Shown: piece by piece, positions 27,328-36,222 of the stretch
Layout of the letters: every line of letters starts with the position of its first letter
Position numbering within the stretch: the stretch's first letter is position 1
Assembly: GCA_964430665.1 (NCBI GenBank)
Contig: CAYSFC010000002.1
Location: 1 to 64,000, forward strand
Length of the DNA stretch: 64,000 bases
Direction: 5' to 3'
Source of the DNA: JAQUYS01 sp964430665
GTDB lineage: Archaea > Nanobdellota > Nanobdellia > Woesearchaeales > SKGA01
Program-made: the position numbers and the translations under genes
Notes under the pieces: generated by a model
The model's input: the letters and a program-made list of their open reading frames with translations, nothing else
The model's database searches: none
Told to the model about the DNA's origin: nothing

Positions 27328-28323
27328 ATGTTTGCTGTACAAAGAGAAGATGTTTTGAATCTAATGAAAAGAATGGGGCCTATAGTCCCCGTAGAGCTAA
27401 GAAAGAAGCTTAAAGCGGACACTTTTTTAATAGGTGCAGTCTTATCAGAATTAGCATCAAGAGGACTTGTAAAGTTAACTAATTTAAAAAAAGGAAGTTC
27501 TCCCTTTTACTATCTTCCAGGTCAAGAAAACTTAATAGAAACTTTAATTCCTTTTCTAAATGAAAAAGATCAAAGAACTGCTAATTGGCTCAAAGAAGTT
27601 AAAGTTATTCCTGATAAAAATTTAGATTTACTTAAAAGGGTTTCATTAAGAAAAATAACTGACTTTGCCAAACCTTTAAAAGCGATTGATTCAAATGGTA
27701 TGGAAGTTTTGTTTTGGAGATATTATTCATATCCTGAAGAAGATGCTATTGATTTCTTAAAGAATGGTCCTAAAAAAGAAGAAAATTCAGAACAACCACT
27801 TGTTCAAGAAGAAAATTCAGAAGAACCACAAATTGAACATATAGTTCATAGAAAAGAATCTCAACCAGAACCAATACAAACAAAATTGGTTCAAGAAGAA
27901 AAATTTGTTGAAAATGTTTTAGATCAAAAACCAATTAATCAAAAAATAAAAGAATCAATTTCTAAAGATTTACAAAAACCACATTCAGAAATTCCAGAAC
28001 CTTCATTTTCACAAACTGCTTTTTACAAGAAAGTTATTGATTTTTTCAAAGAAAAAGAAATTTCTGTTATCAGACAAGATGAAATTTCTAAAAAAGAATA
28101 TGAATTCTTAATCAAAGTTCCATCAAACATAGGAAAAATAGTTATGTTGGCTAGAGCTAAAGATAAAAAGAAATTAAATGAATCAGATGTTGCTCCTGCA
28201 CTACTAGCTTCTAAAATGATAGATGTTTCTTGTTTATTTCTAATAACTGGAGAATTTACAAAGAAATCTTTAAAAGAAATAGATAAATTATACACTGGAT
28301 TAATTGTATCTCATTTAAATTAA
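27328..28323 (+). CDS. Winged-helix protein with a C-terminal nuclease-fold-like domain, function unknown
   Basis: 331 aa in three parts. Residues about 1-75 look like a winged helix (VLNLMKRMGPIVPVELRKKL, then VLSELASRGLVKL). The middle (about 150-215) is low-complexity and rich in Glu, Gln and Pro. The C-terminal ~100 residues (ISVIRQDEISKKEYEFLIKV, then IGKIVMLARAKDKKKLNESD) show an alpha/beta pattern reminiscent of restriction-endonuclease-like folds, with KAKDKKK instead of a clear ExK, so activity is doubtful. No named family recognised. It may be a chromatin or transcription protein. Monocistronic as far as can be seen. Confidence 0.65.
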   Translation: MFAVQREDVLNLMKRMGPIVPVELRKKLKADTFLIGAVLSELASRGLVKLTNLKKGSSPFYYLPGQENLIETLIPFLNEKDQRTANWLKEVKVIPDKNLDLLKRVSLRKITDFAKPLKAIDSNGMEVLFWRYYSYPEEDAIDFLKNGPKKEENSEQPLVQEENSEEPQIEHIVHRKESQPEPIQTKLVQEEKFVENVLDQKPINQKIKESISKDLQKPHSEIPEPSFSQTAFYKKVIDFFKEKEISVIRQDEISKKEYEFLIKVPSNIGKIVMLARAKDKKKLNESDVAPALLASKMIDVSCLFLITGEFTKKSLKEIDKLYTGLIVSHLN

Positions 28324-28366
28324 ATAAATAATAACAATTATATATAATCTCATTTTCTTATGAACC

Positions 28367-29275
28367 ATGGAATTAACTTTTTTAGGAACATCTGCTATGG
28401 TTCCAACCAAAGAAAGAAATACTCAAAGCATACACCTAGATGTAAATGGAGAAGGAATTCTTTTTGATTGTGGAGAAGGAACCCAAAGACAGATTCAACA
28501 CACAAAAATAAGTATACACAAAATAAAAAAAATTCTTATAAGTCACTGGCATGGAGATCATGTTGGGGGTCTTGTTGGTCTTTTTCAAACAATAAGTGCT
28601 TTTTCCGATGATGAAAAAACAATTAAAATATTTGGACCAAAAGGAACTAAAAAATACATGGAACACTTACTAAAAAGCGCTTTTTTTGACAACATAATAA
28701 ATATGGAAATAGAAGAATTAAATTGCAATAAAGTAAAAACATTCTATGAGAATGAAGATTATCAATTACAAGCAATAAATTTAAATCATTCTACACCGAC
28801 ACTAGGTTTTAGATTTGTCAAAAAATCAAAATTTAAATTAAAAAAATCTGTTTTAGATAAATTAGGAATTCCTGAAGGTCCTTTGTTAAAAAATTTACAA
28901 AAAGGAAAAAACATTATTTTTAAAGGCAAAAAAATTCTTGTTGAAGAAGTAACTTCTAAAACTGAAGAAAAAAGTATTGCTTTTGTTTTTGATACAAAAA
29001 TGTGTGATGCTGCTTTTGAGATTTCAAAAGATGCAAATTATTTAATTTCTGAAGCAGTGTATGCTAAAGGTATGGAAGAAAAAGCACAAAAATACAAACA
29101 TATGACGAGTGAACAAGCCGCTCAAATTGCATCTATGAGTGGGGTTGATAAATTAATATTAACTCATTTTTCTCAAAGATATAAAACTCTTGAAGATATA
29201 GAAACCGATGCAAAAGACATATTCCCCGAAACTACTTGTGCATATGACTTTATGAAAGTAAAATTAAATTTCTAA
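28367..29275 (+). CDS. rnz: Ribonuclease Z
   Basis: Metallo-beta-lactamase fold tRNA 3' processing endonuclease. It begins MELTFLGTSAMVPTKERNTQS and has the zinc motif HWHGDHVGGL (about residues 60-69), the family motif FDCGEGTQRQIQ, the Asp ligand in FVFDTKMCD and the final His in LTHFSQRY. Length 302 aa is usual for the short form. It is needed here because the tRNA genes do not encode CCA. It ends 4 bp inside the convergent Gly-zipper gene. Confidence 0.95.
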   Translation: MELTFLGTSAMVPTKERNTQSIHLDVNGEGILFDCGEGTQRQIQHTKISIHKIKKILISHWHGDHVGGLVGLFQTISAFSDDEKTIKIFGPKGTKKYMEHLLKSAFFDNIINMEIEELNCNKVKTFYENEDYQLQAINLNHSTPTLGFRFVKKSKFKLKKSVLDKLGIPEGPLLKNLQKGKNIIFKGKKILVEEVTSKTEEKSIAFVFDTKMCDAAFEISKDANYLISEAVYAKGMEEKAQKYKHMTSEQAAQIASMSGVDKLILTHFSQRYKTLEDIETDAKDIFPETTCAYDFMKVKLNF

Positions 29276-29739
29276 TTTTCATACAAACCTAATATTTTAT
29301 CCGGGTCCCTCGGAGAATCTAAAATTAAGTCAAAATATTTTTTTTGTATTTTTGTTTTATTATGTGCTTTAAGAAAATTGCTTACAGGTTTTTTAATAAT
29401 TTCTCCAACTAAACCTATAGTTCCTCCCACAATTGCTCCCAATCCTGGAGAATCAAATGCATAGCCCACTATTCCACCAAATGTTGCTCCACCTAATCCC
29501 GCATATAATTTACCGTCAAAGTCACATAAACTTATACTTTCATAAATTCTTAAAAAAGAGTCATAAGATTCTTTTAATAATCTAACATATGTTTTAACTT
29601 CAACTTCTTGCTCTTTTCTAAAGTAAGATTGTTTTAGAATATCTTCAACTTCAAAATCACCATACCAGTAAATATTATTCCTAATACTATTATGAATCAG
29701 ATTAGTTATTTCCTTATTACCCATACGATTTCTAGCCAC
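29272..29739 (-). CDS. Small protein with glycine-zipper segment, function unknown
   Basis: 155 aa. The central region (about residues 80-112) is a Gly-rich hydrophobic stretch (YAGLGGATFGGIVGYAFDSP, then GLGAIVGGTIGLVGEIIKKP) typical of a glycine-zipper membrane segment. The N-terminal 75 residues are polar and helical with several Tyr, and the C-terminus is basic. No family recognised. It overlaps the end of rnz by 4 bp on the opposite strand and lies downstream of the histone gene on the same strand (30-bp gap). Confidence 0.65.
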   Translation of the reverse strand: MARNRMGNKEITNLIHNSIRNNIYWYGDFEVEDILKQSYFRKEQEVEVKTYVRLLKESYDSFLRIYESISLCDFDGKLYAGLGGATFGGIVGYAFDSPGLGAIVGGTIGLVGEIIKKPVSNFLKAHNKTKIQKKYFDLILDSPRDPDKILGLYEN

Positions 29740-29769
29740 AATATCAAAAATCTTTATTTATTTATAAAA

Positions 29770-29973
29770 TTAATGTGAAGCTAATCTTATATCGTTTGCT
29801 TTTACAGTTTTTCTTCCTGCGTGATGAGCTAATTTTATAGATTCTTCACTTATTTCTAAAGCAATATCTTCAAGAACATTTCTTAGTGCTACTTTTGCAT
29901 CTTCTGACACTCTTTGAGCTCCAGCGCTTTTTAGTATTTTTTCCATTGCAGCAAGTGCTATTATTTGTTTCAT
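29770..29973 (-). CDS. Archaeal histone
   Basis: 67-aa histone-fold protein without tails, forming dimers and longer nucleoprotein filaments. The fold is clear: helix 1 with AAMEKILKSAGAQRVSEDA, long helix 2 (ALRNVLEDIALEISEESIKL) and helix 3 after RKTVKANDIRLAS, which holds the conserved RKTV...DI loop. A strong ribosome-binding site (GGAGGC) lies 6 bp before the ATG on the minus strand. The leader contains a 7-bp hairpin at 30033-30053. Confidence 0.95.
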   Translation of the reverse strand: MKQIIALAAMEKILKSAGAQRVSEDAKVALRNVLEDIALEISEESIKLAHHAGRKTVKANDIRLASH

Positions 29974-30032
29974 TTTTTGCCTCCAAAAATCTTGATGTAA
30001 AACTCTGTTTGCGATTATATCTTTAATTTAAC

Positions 30033-30053
30033 CTCTCTTAGATTAAAAGAGAG
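30033..30053. other. Hairpin upstream of the histone gene
   Basis: CTCTCTT pairs with AAGAGAG around a 7-nt loop (AGATTAA), a perfect 7-bp stem 60 bp before the histone ATG. It may lie in the histone leader or overlap its promoter; which cannot be told from the sequence. Confidence 0.45.
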
Positions 30054-30133
30054 TAATTTGCTCTTTATTTTGTTTAAAACTATATAAATCTTTGGATAAA
30101 TAAGTTTATATATTTTGTTTTTATAACAAAAAT

Positions 30134-30816
30134 ATGAATATTGAAACTGAAGTCAGATCTTTTATCTCGAAGGCAAAATATGATGAACTTTTAATTTTTT
30201 TCAAAGAAAATTCTCGATTAATTAAAGAAGATTATCAAGAAACATTTTACTTTGATTCTGAAGAAGATTTAAGAANNNNNNNNNNNNNNNNNNNNNNNNN
30301 NNNNNNNNNNNNNNNNNNNNNNNNNNNNNNNNNNNNNNNNNNNNNNNNNNNNNNNNNNNNNNNNNNNNNNNNNNNATTAAAGAAGATTATCAAGAAACAT
30401 TTTACTTTGATTCTGAAGAAGATTTAAGAATACAAAAAAACAATTTTGGTTCAAAAATTTGGATGAAAAAAGGAAAAATTCATGATGATCACAGAGAAGA
30501 AATTGAGATTAAATTTCCTGTAGAAGATTTTTTTAAACTAGAAAACTTATTTTTATCTCTAGGTTACAATGTTCAAATCAAATGGTTTAGAAAAAGATTC
30601 CAATTTGATTGGAACGGCATTAAAGTTTGTTTGGATTACACCAAAGGTTATGGTTACATCATAGAATTAGAACAAATGACTTCGGAAGAAAATAAAGGCG
30701 ATGTACATCGAAAATTAGTTTCTAAATTAAAAGAATTGAATGTTCAAATTTCTTCTAAAGAAGAATTTAATCAAAAATATCAACATTACAAAGAAAATTG
30801 GAAAAAATTAGTTTAA
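30134..30816 (+). CDS. CYTH-domain protein (adenylate cyclase class IV/triphosphatase-like), split by an artefactual gap
   Basis: The N-terminal MNIETEVRSF holds the ExExR form of the CYTH signature. After removing 30276-30430 (100 Ns plus the second copy of a 55-bp repeat), the reading frame continues without a break through DLRIQKNNFGSKIWMKKGK, the charged strand HREEIEIKF, KWFRKRFQF and YGYIIELEQM, giving a complete 175-aa domain. The alternating charged residues form the tunnel that binds triphosphate substrates in this family. The substrate (ATP, thiamine triphosphate or inorganic triphosphate) cannot be told. A TATA-like tract (tttatatattt) stands about 25 bp upstream. Confidence 0.85.
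30221..30430. other. 100-N scaffold gap flanked by an exact 55-bp duplication
   Basis: Positions 30276-30375 are Ns. The preceding 55 bases (30221-30275) equal the following 55 (30376-30430). Deleting 155 bases restores an open CYTH reading frame, so this gap contains no missing sequence. Confidence 0.96.
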
Positions 30817-30909
30817 TTATTAATTTTATTGCCTAACTAAACCTTGTTTACTATAGGTTTTCCACTGGACATCTCTATAATTTATATATAATTAAATTAT
30901 AATCTTATC

Positions 30910-31293
30910 ATGTCTTTTAAAAGAAAAGGAATAAATGCTGAAAGAGATTTAATTCATAAACTTTGGGAATTAGGGTGGGCTGCAATAAGATCTGCAGGTT
31001 CAGGTTCTTCTCACTATCCTTCTCCAGACATAATTGCAGGTAAATTAGGAAGACGTTTAGCAATAGAATGTAAAATCACAGCAAGTGAAAGAAAATATTT
31101 TCCTATAGATGAGATTCGAAATTTAGAATATTTTGCAAAGCATTTTGGTGCAGAGCCCTTCGTTTCAGTAAAGTTTCCTAAAAAAGAGTGGTTTTTCTTT
31201 ACTTTAGAAGACTTAAAAGAAACAAAAAATGGCTTCTCCATAGGATCTGATGATTGTGATTTAAAAGGTATTTCTTTAGAAAATATTCATTAG
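30910..31293 (+). CDS. hjc: Holliday junction resolvase Hjc
   Basis: Resolves four-way DNA junctions. This archaeal PD-(D/E)XK nuclease starts MSFKRKGINAERDLIHKL, which gives the catalytic Glu, then IRSAGSGSSHYPSPDIIAGK with the metal Asp, and RLAIECKIT with the ExK pair. Length 127 aa is typical. A TATA-like tract (tttatatataatt) lies about 20-30 bp before the ATG, so it is probably leaderless. It stands alone between the CYTH gene and a convergent PRC-barrel gene. Confidence 0.95.
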   Translation: MSFKRKGINAERDLIHKLWELGWAAIRSAGSGSSHYPSPDIIAGKLGRRLAIECKITASERKYFPIDEIRNLEYFAKHFGAEPFVSVKFPKKEWFFFTLEDLKETKNGFSIGSDDCDLKGISLENIH

Positions 31294-31340
31294 AAATAAT
31301 TTGTATAAATCTAAATAGAATCCAATTAAAAAATAAAAAA

Positions 31341-31607
31341 TTACTCTTCTTCGTTTTTATATGCAGGTATTGCAGATTTTGAGATTATCATTATATCTCC
31401 AATTGCTTTAACTAGCTGATGTGGAACGATAACTCCTTTTGCACTTCCTAAAACTTTATTTAAGAATGAATTTTTAGTAGCTCTTACTTTCCAGCCAAAT
31501 ATCTTTGTATTTGTAAGGATGCTTTCTTCAACATCTCCAAAATATTCACCAGAATCTGTAAATACACGCATATCGTAACTTTCGCTAATTCTTTTCATCT
31601 TTAACAT
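31341..31607 (-). CDS. PRC-barrel domain protein
   Basis: 88 aa, second PRC-barrel of the window. The pattern RISESYDMRVFTDSGEYFGD, then VPHQLVKAIGDIMII, fits the six-stranded barrel. A GGTGA ribosome-binding site is visible before the ATG (ttaaatcaccttta on the plus strand). Archaeal short PRC-barrel proteins include the CdpB cell-division adaptors; whether this is one would need comparison. Confidence 0.83.
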   Translation of the reverse strand: MLKMKRISESYDMRVFTDSGEYFGDVEESILTNTKIFGWKVRATKNSFLNKVLGSAKGVIVPHQLVKAIGDIMIISKSAIPAYKNEEE

Positions 31608-31760
31608 TAAATCACCTTTATGATTATGATAAGATAAATTACCTGCGTTTCATTTAAATAGTTTTCGTTATTTAAGACTTAAAATTACCGATAACTTTAA
31701 ATACTATTTTAAAGGTATTTTTACTATCCTTTTAAATAAATTAAGGAGAGGTGCAAATAT

Positions 31761-32060
31761 ATGGCAGTTGACACAGTTATTTTGGGTATAATTATCGGTA
31801 CTCTTGCAGCAATTGTTTACAGTTTAAGAGTTTTAATCTTACTTGAACGAAGAATAGCAAGAATGGATCTTAACATTGAGGCTTTAACTCAGAGAATTCT
31901 AAGAGAAGAATTAAAACTTGAAAAAGAAGAACAAACTATTGAGAAAAAGCTTGGAATTAGAAGAAAAACAGCTAAAAAAGCTCCAGCTAAGAAGAAAAAA
32001 GCTAAAGCTCCAGCTAAGAAGAAAAAAGCTGTTAAAAAGAAATCCACTAAAAAGCGTTAA
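31761..32060 (+). CDS. Membrane-anchored coiled-coil protein with histone H1-like lysine tail
   Basis: 99 aa. A transmembrane helix (about residues 6-26, VILGIIIGTLAAIVYSLRVL) is followed by a short coiled coil (about 30-62) and a tail of about 34 residues made almost only of Lys, Ala and Pro, with a direct repeat APAKKKKAK/APAKKKKAV that is also visible in the DNA. The tail resembles histone H1 and bacterial Hc1/AlgP-type DNA-binding tails. A strong AAGGAGAGGTG ribosome-binding site precedes the ATG. It could tether DNA or RNA to the membrane (inference). Confidence 0.75.
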   Translation: MAVDTVILGIIIGTLAAIVYSLRVLILLERRIARMDLNIEALTQRILREELKLEKEEQTIEKKLGIRRKTAKKAPAKKKKAKAPAKKKKAVKKKSTKKR

Positions 32061-32169
32061 TTTATTAATTTTATATTTAAAACACTAGAAAGGTTTCTTT
32101 CTTTGTGTTGTTTTTATTTATGTTAGTTTTCTAGTAAGATATAAAAACTAGACCTTATTTTTTTATTCT

Positions 32170-33654
32170 ATGAATGAGAAACTTGCTAATAGGATTTTCT
32201 TATCATTTTTAATTGTTTTATTAGTTATAAAATTATTATTAGTCATGCAAACACCCACATTATCATATGATTCGTACTACGAATATAGGTATATTGAAAA
32301 TTTTCACCAAAAATTTACTCCTCTAATACATGATGATTTAAGTTATGGTGGAAGAACTCTTTTTGTGAACATTTTTTATTATATGTCTATTTCAATTATA
32401 TGTTTTATTATTCCTGCATTAATTTTATTGAAATATGCAAGTGTCTTTTTAGGTTTATTAGCAATTTATATAATATACAAAATACTTGCACGTTTATTTT
32501 CAAATAAAGCTATTGCTCTTTCGATGTCAATTCTCGCTGCTCTTTTACCAACATTATTCACAAGTTATTTTAATTCATTTTCATCTGGACTTCTTTTTTG
32601 GGTTTTATTCTTATGCACAATATACTATTATCCAAATATAGAACAAACCAAAAAATCAAAAGGTTTCTTGATTTCATTCATATTTTTAACTTTAATTTCA
32701 CCTTATTCTTTATTATTAATTATAGGTTTTTTAGTTTATTTTTTAATTTTAAGGATTGAATCCTTGCCTGTTAAAAAGTCCACTTTAGAAATATTTCTAT
32801 TTATGATATTATTTAATATTTGGTATCATTTAATTTTCTACAAAACAGCTTTAACTAGATTTGGTTTATCTGTTGTTTGGCAAAATATGCCGGATTTATT
32901 AATTCAGACAACATACCAAAAATTGACTTTAACTTCTGCGTTAATATTCGTCGGTATTGTGCCTGCGATTTTGAGCTTGTTTGGTTTATATCATGTTTTA
33001 TTTACAAAAAGAAATAGGTTGCTATTATTAGTGTCTTCACTAATGATTGTTTTTTGTATAACTTTGGCAATAGGAATAATTCCGTTATATGATGGTTTAA
33101 TTTTCTTAATTTCAACATTAATAATTCTTGGAGCAAACGGTTTAGATTTTATTTTAAATTATCTTAAAAATACACTATTCCCTAAGTCTCGAGTTTTAAT
33201 TGTTGTTTTAATAATATTGTTATCATTATTTAATTTAATTCCTGTTATTAATTCTGTTGATTCGATTAAAAATAACTCTCCAAATGAAGACGAAATACGG
33301 ACAATGGATTTCATAAAAAATAATGTTCCTGAACACGAAATAATCTTAGGAGATGTAGAAGAAGGACATTTCATTGCGAGTCGGTCTAAACGAAAGAATT
33401 TTTATGACACCAATTTCTTTTTACTCCCCACAGCAGATCAAAGATTTAAAGATGCTAAAAATATTTTTTTATCTCAGTCTTTGGCCGCTGTTGTTACTCA
33501 GATGAATTATTATGATATAAATTATATTTACATATCTAAGAAAACAAGAGAACGATACCAAGGATCATCCTTTTTAATGGAAAATAATGATTGTTTTGAA
33601 ACTATTTTCGAAACAGAAACTACCAAGGTGTTTAAACGAAAATGCGACATATAA
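32170..33654 (+). CDS. Multi-pass membrane glycosyltransferase-like protein (GT-C type)
   Basis: 494 aa with about ten transmembrane helices and a soluble C-terminal domain of about 125 residues. The first external loop contains LSYDSYYEYRYIENF, resembling the Asp-containing loop of GT-C lipid-linked sugar transferases and STT3/AglB proteins; the WWDYG motif of oligosaccharyltransferases is not seen. It heads a run of four tightly spaced genes that includes a similar membrane protein and a GT2 enzyme. Probable role: transfer of a lipid-linked sugar on the outer face of the membrane (inference). Confidence 0.7.
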   Translation: MNEKLANRIFLSFLIVLLVIKLLLVMQTPTLSYDSYYEYRYIENFHQKFTPLIHDDLSYGGRTLFVNIFYYMSISIICFIIPALILLKYASVFLGLLAIYIIYKILARLFSNKAIALSMSILAALLPTLFTSYFNSFSSGLLFWVLFLCTIYYYPNIEQTKKSKGFLISFIFLTLISPYSLLLIIGFLVYFLILRIESLPVKKSTLEIFLFMILFNIWYHLIFYKTALTRFGLSVVWQNMPDLLIQTTYQKLTLTSALIFVGIVPAILSLFGLYHVLFTKRNRLLLLVSSLMIVFCITLAIGIIPLYDGLIFLISTLIILGANGLDFILNYLKNTLFPKSRVLIVVLIILLSLFNLIPVINSVDSIKNNSPNEDEIRTMDFIKNNVPEHEIILGDVEEGHFIASRSKRKNFYDTNFFLLPTADQRFKDAKNIFLSQSLAAVVTQMNYYDINYIYISKKTRERYQGSSFLMENNDCFETIFETETTKVFKRKCDI

Positions 33655-34952
33655 AATATAAAACAAAATTTCTCTTACTAGCATCTTTGCTATCTTCAAT
33701 CAGTTTTATTTTAGTTCCTTTAATTCGTTTTGTTCAAGGTAATCCCATAATACCTTCAGGAAACAGCTATGGTTTTCTACAATGGATTTCTTCATACTAT
33801 TTTATAAGTCCTATTTTAAACTTATTTATGTCTCTCATCTTATTATTAATATCTTTGTTCCTTTTTTCAGAAATTTCTGAAAAAATATCAAACAGAGAAA
33901 CAGAATATTATATAGGAATGATTTTGTTTGCTTCATTACCTTCATTCATAATGTCTTTTTTAGGGCTAAATAAAATTCTTTTAGCTTTGTTTAGTATTTT
34001 ACTCGCAACATACCTTTATATTGAAAACAAAAATATATTTTTATTATTTTCAGTACTACTTTTTTTACTTGCTCCAATAATACCTTTAATTTTTCTGATA
34101 TTTTATTTATTTACAAACTCAAAAGCATTCAAATCATCTTTTTTTAAAAAATATTTAATTTCTATTTCTGTAGGTTTTATTCTCTCAATATTATTTAGAA
34201 TAAATTCATTTATTTCCTCTTTCCAAATACCTAAAGTTGTGACTTTGTTTACTTTTTTTGGTGCAAATAATGGTTATTCAATAATAATATTAATATTTGG
34301 TATAATTGGACTTTATGCTTCAAGAAATTTAAAAAACAACAAATATTTGCATTTTTTATTTTATTTTATTTTTGTTCTCTCATTTGTGAACATATATTTA
34401 AGAGTTTTTTCAATATTACTAATGACTTTCTTATCTGCAACCGCATTAGATAGTTTAATGGAGAAGAAATGGACTTACAATTCTTTAAAATATGCAATAG
34501 CTCTCTTAACTTGCTGCATATTGTTTTTCTCGCTCATAACTTCTTTAGGTTATAATATTACGAGTTCACCTAATAAAAATCAACTTGAAGCATTAGAATA
34601 TGTTGATTCAGTTAAATCGAATTATGATAAAGGTTATTTGCTTACAGATGATAATTATGCTAGTTTTATAGAGTACTATTCTGGTTTAATTCCTTTTTAT
34701 GGTGTAGATTACAAAAATGATGAGATTTCTGCAAAAATATTTTATGAAAGAAGATCTCAAGATACTATAAAATTAATAAATGAAGCAAATATTTCTTTTA
34801 TTATGATAGATGCTAAAATGACATCAGGAAATGTTTGGGCAAATGAAAGAGAAGATTTATTATTTGTATTAAAACACAATCCTGAATTTCACAAAATATA
34901 TAATATGAATGGTGTAAGAATATATTACTTTAATCAAACTATGGAGAATTAA
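33642..34952 (+). CDS. Second multi-pass membrane protein of the glycosylation operon
   Basis: 436 aa, overlapping the previous gene by 13 bp. About ten hydrophobic helices are followed by a soluble C-terminal domain (about 310-436), as in its upstream neighbour (LEALEYVDSVKSNYDKGYLL versus TMDFIKNNVPEHEIILGD). The shared architecture suggests a diverged GT-C-like paralogue. The N-terminal external loop lacks a clear DxY or DxE motif (IRFVQGNPIIPSGNSYGF), so catalysis is uncertain. It ends 1 bp before the GT2 gene. Confidence 0.66.
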   Translation: MRHIKYKTKFLLLASLLSSISFILVPLIRFVQGNPIIPSGNSYGFLQWISSYYFISPILNLFMSLILLLISLFLFSEISEKISNRETEYYIGMILFASLPSFIMSFLGLNKILLALFSILLATYLYIENKNIFLLFSVLLFLLAPIIPLIFLIFYLFTNSKAFKSSFFKKYLISISVGFILSILFRINSFISSFQIPKVVTLFTFFGANNGYSIIILIFGIIGLYASRNLKNNKYLHFLFYFIFVLSFVNIYLRVFSILLMTFLSATALDSLMEKKWTYNSLKYAIALLTCCILFFSLITSLGYNITSSPNKNQLEALEYVDSVKSNYDKGYLLTDDNYASFIEYYSGLIPFYGVDYKNDEISAKIFYERRSQDTIKLINEANISFIMIDAKMTSGNVWANEREDLLFVLKHNPEFHKIYNMNGVRIYYFNQTMEN

Positions 34953-34953
34953 T

Positions 34954-36210
34954 ATGAATTTTGGAGATATTTTAATATATGTATTTACTTTTTTTGGAAT
35001 ATTTACTTCTCTGTATTTTTTATTAATTCTATTTGAAGCAAAATCAAATGTAAGAAGAGGTTTAACAAAAACATATCCTTCTGTTTCAATCATAGTTCCT
35101 TGTTTCAATGAATCAGGAACTGTAATTGCCACAATAAAATCTTTACTGGATTTAGATTATGATAAAAATTCTTTACATATTTACGTTGTTGATGATGGAA
35201 GTACTGATAATACTTACAATGTTGTTTCAAAATTTATTAAGAAAAATAAACTCCATAAAAGAATAACTTTGCTTCAAAAAGAAAACGGAGGAAAATATAC
35301 TGCTTTAAATCACGCATTAAAACATATAAATTCAAAGTTTGTAGGTGTTTTAGATGCAGATTCTTTTGTAGATAAATTGGCTTTAAGAAGAATAATACCT
35401 TTTTTTCACACAAAAAAAGTTATGGCTGTAACTCCTTCAATGAAAATATATGAACCCAAAACATTTTTACAAAGAATTCAAGCAATCGAATTCATGATAG
35501 GTATTTTTTTAAGAAAGGTCTTTGCAGAACTTGGAAGCATTCATGTAACTCCAGGACCATTTAGCATTTTTAGAACTAAATTCATAAAAGACACAGGACT
35601 TTATAGAAAAGCACACCATACTGAAGACATCGAAATGGCTTTAAGAATACAAAGACAGAACGGAGTAATTGAAAATTCTGTTGATGCATATGTTTATACA
35701 ATGGGTTTGGAAAAATTCAACGATTTACTTAAACAAAGATTAAGATGGTATGCGGGTTTTATTAGAAACGCATATGATTATAGAGATTTATTTTCTCACA
35801 AACATGGAAATTTAGGTATATTTATTTTACCTTCCTCTTTTTTATCCGTATTTTTTGTTATAGTTTCTTTATTTTACGTGTTATACAAACAAATTTCAAA
35901 CATAGTTAATTGGACATTAAATCTAATAGCAGTAAATTTTGATTTATCTCAATTAAAATGGTTTAGATTTGATTGGTTTTACATAAATGTTAATTCAGTT
36001 GCAACAATTTCAATAATATCTTTATTATTTGGATTGTTATTATTATATATCTCAAAAAAAATATCTGGTGAAAAAAAATCTGTGGCTTGGTCTTACATAA
36101 TATATATGGTTGTATATTGGTTCCTTTTCGGTTTCTGGTGGACAATATCTATATTTAGAGCAATAAGTAAAAAAGACAGAGGATGGGGTCACAAATCAAA
36201 TCAACTATAA
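34954..36210 (+). CDS. Processive-type family 2 glycosyltransferase
   Basis: 418 aa. One N-terminal helix is followed by a GT-A domain: SIIVPCFNESGTVIATI, VVDDGSTDNTY (nucleotide-sugar binding), VGVLDADSFVD (DxD), HTEDIEMALRIQ (catalytic ED) and QRLRWYAGF (QxxRW), the full set for cellulose- or hyaluronan-synthase-like enzymes. Three C-terminal helices follow. It may build a polysaccharide or a lipid-linked sugar for the two membrane proteins upstream. Confidence 0.9.
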   Translation: MNFGDILIYVFTFFGIFTSLYFLLILFEAKSNVRRGLTKTYPSVSIIVPCFNESGTVIATIKSLLDLDYDKNSLHIYVVDDGSTDNTYNVVSKFIKKNKLHKRITLLQKENGGKYTALNHALKHINSKFVGVLDADSFVDKLALRRIIPFFHTKKVMAVTPSMKIYEPKTFLQRIQAIEFMIGIFLRKVFAELGSIHVTPGPFSIFRTKFIKDTGLYRKAHHTEDIEMALRIQRQNGVIENSVDAYVYTMGLEKFNDLLKQRLRWYAGFIRNAYDYRDLFSHKHGNLGIFILPSSFLSVFFVIVSLFYVLYKQISNIVNWTLNLIAVNFDLSQLKWFRFDWFYINVNSVATISIISLLFGLLLLYISKKISGEKKSVAWSYIIYMVVYWFLFGFWWTISIFRAISKKDRGWGHKSNQL

Positions 36211-36222
36211 TAAGGTGAAATA

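Noticed and set aside
29974..30133. Histone-type 3' stem-loop as in animals
   Set aside because: The hairpin at 30033-30053 is upstream of the histone gene, not after it.
31761..32060. CRISPR-like or mobile repeat from the duplicated Lys-codon stretch
   Set aside because: The repeat is within the coding frame and encodes the basic tail; no spacers of regular length are present anywhere in the window.
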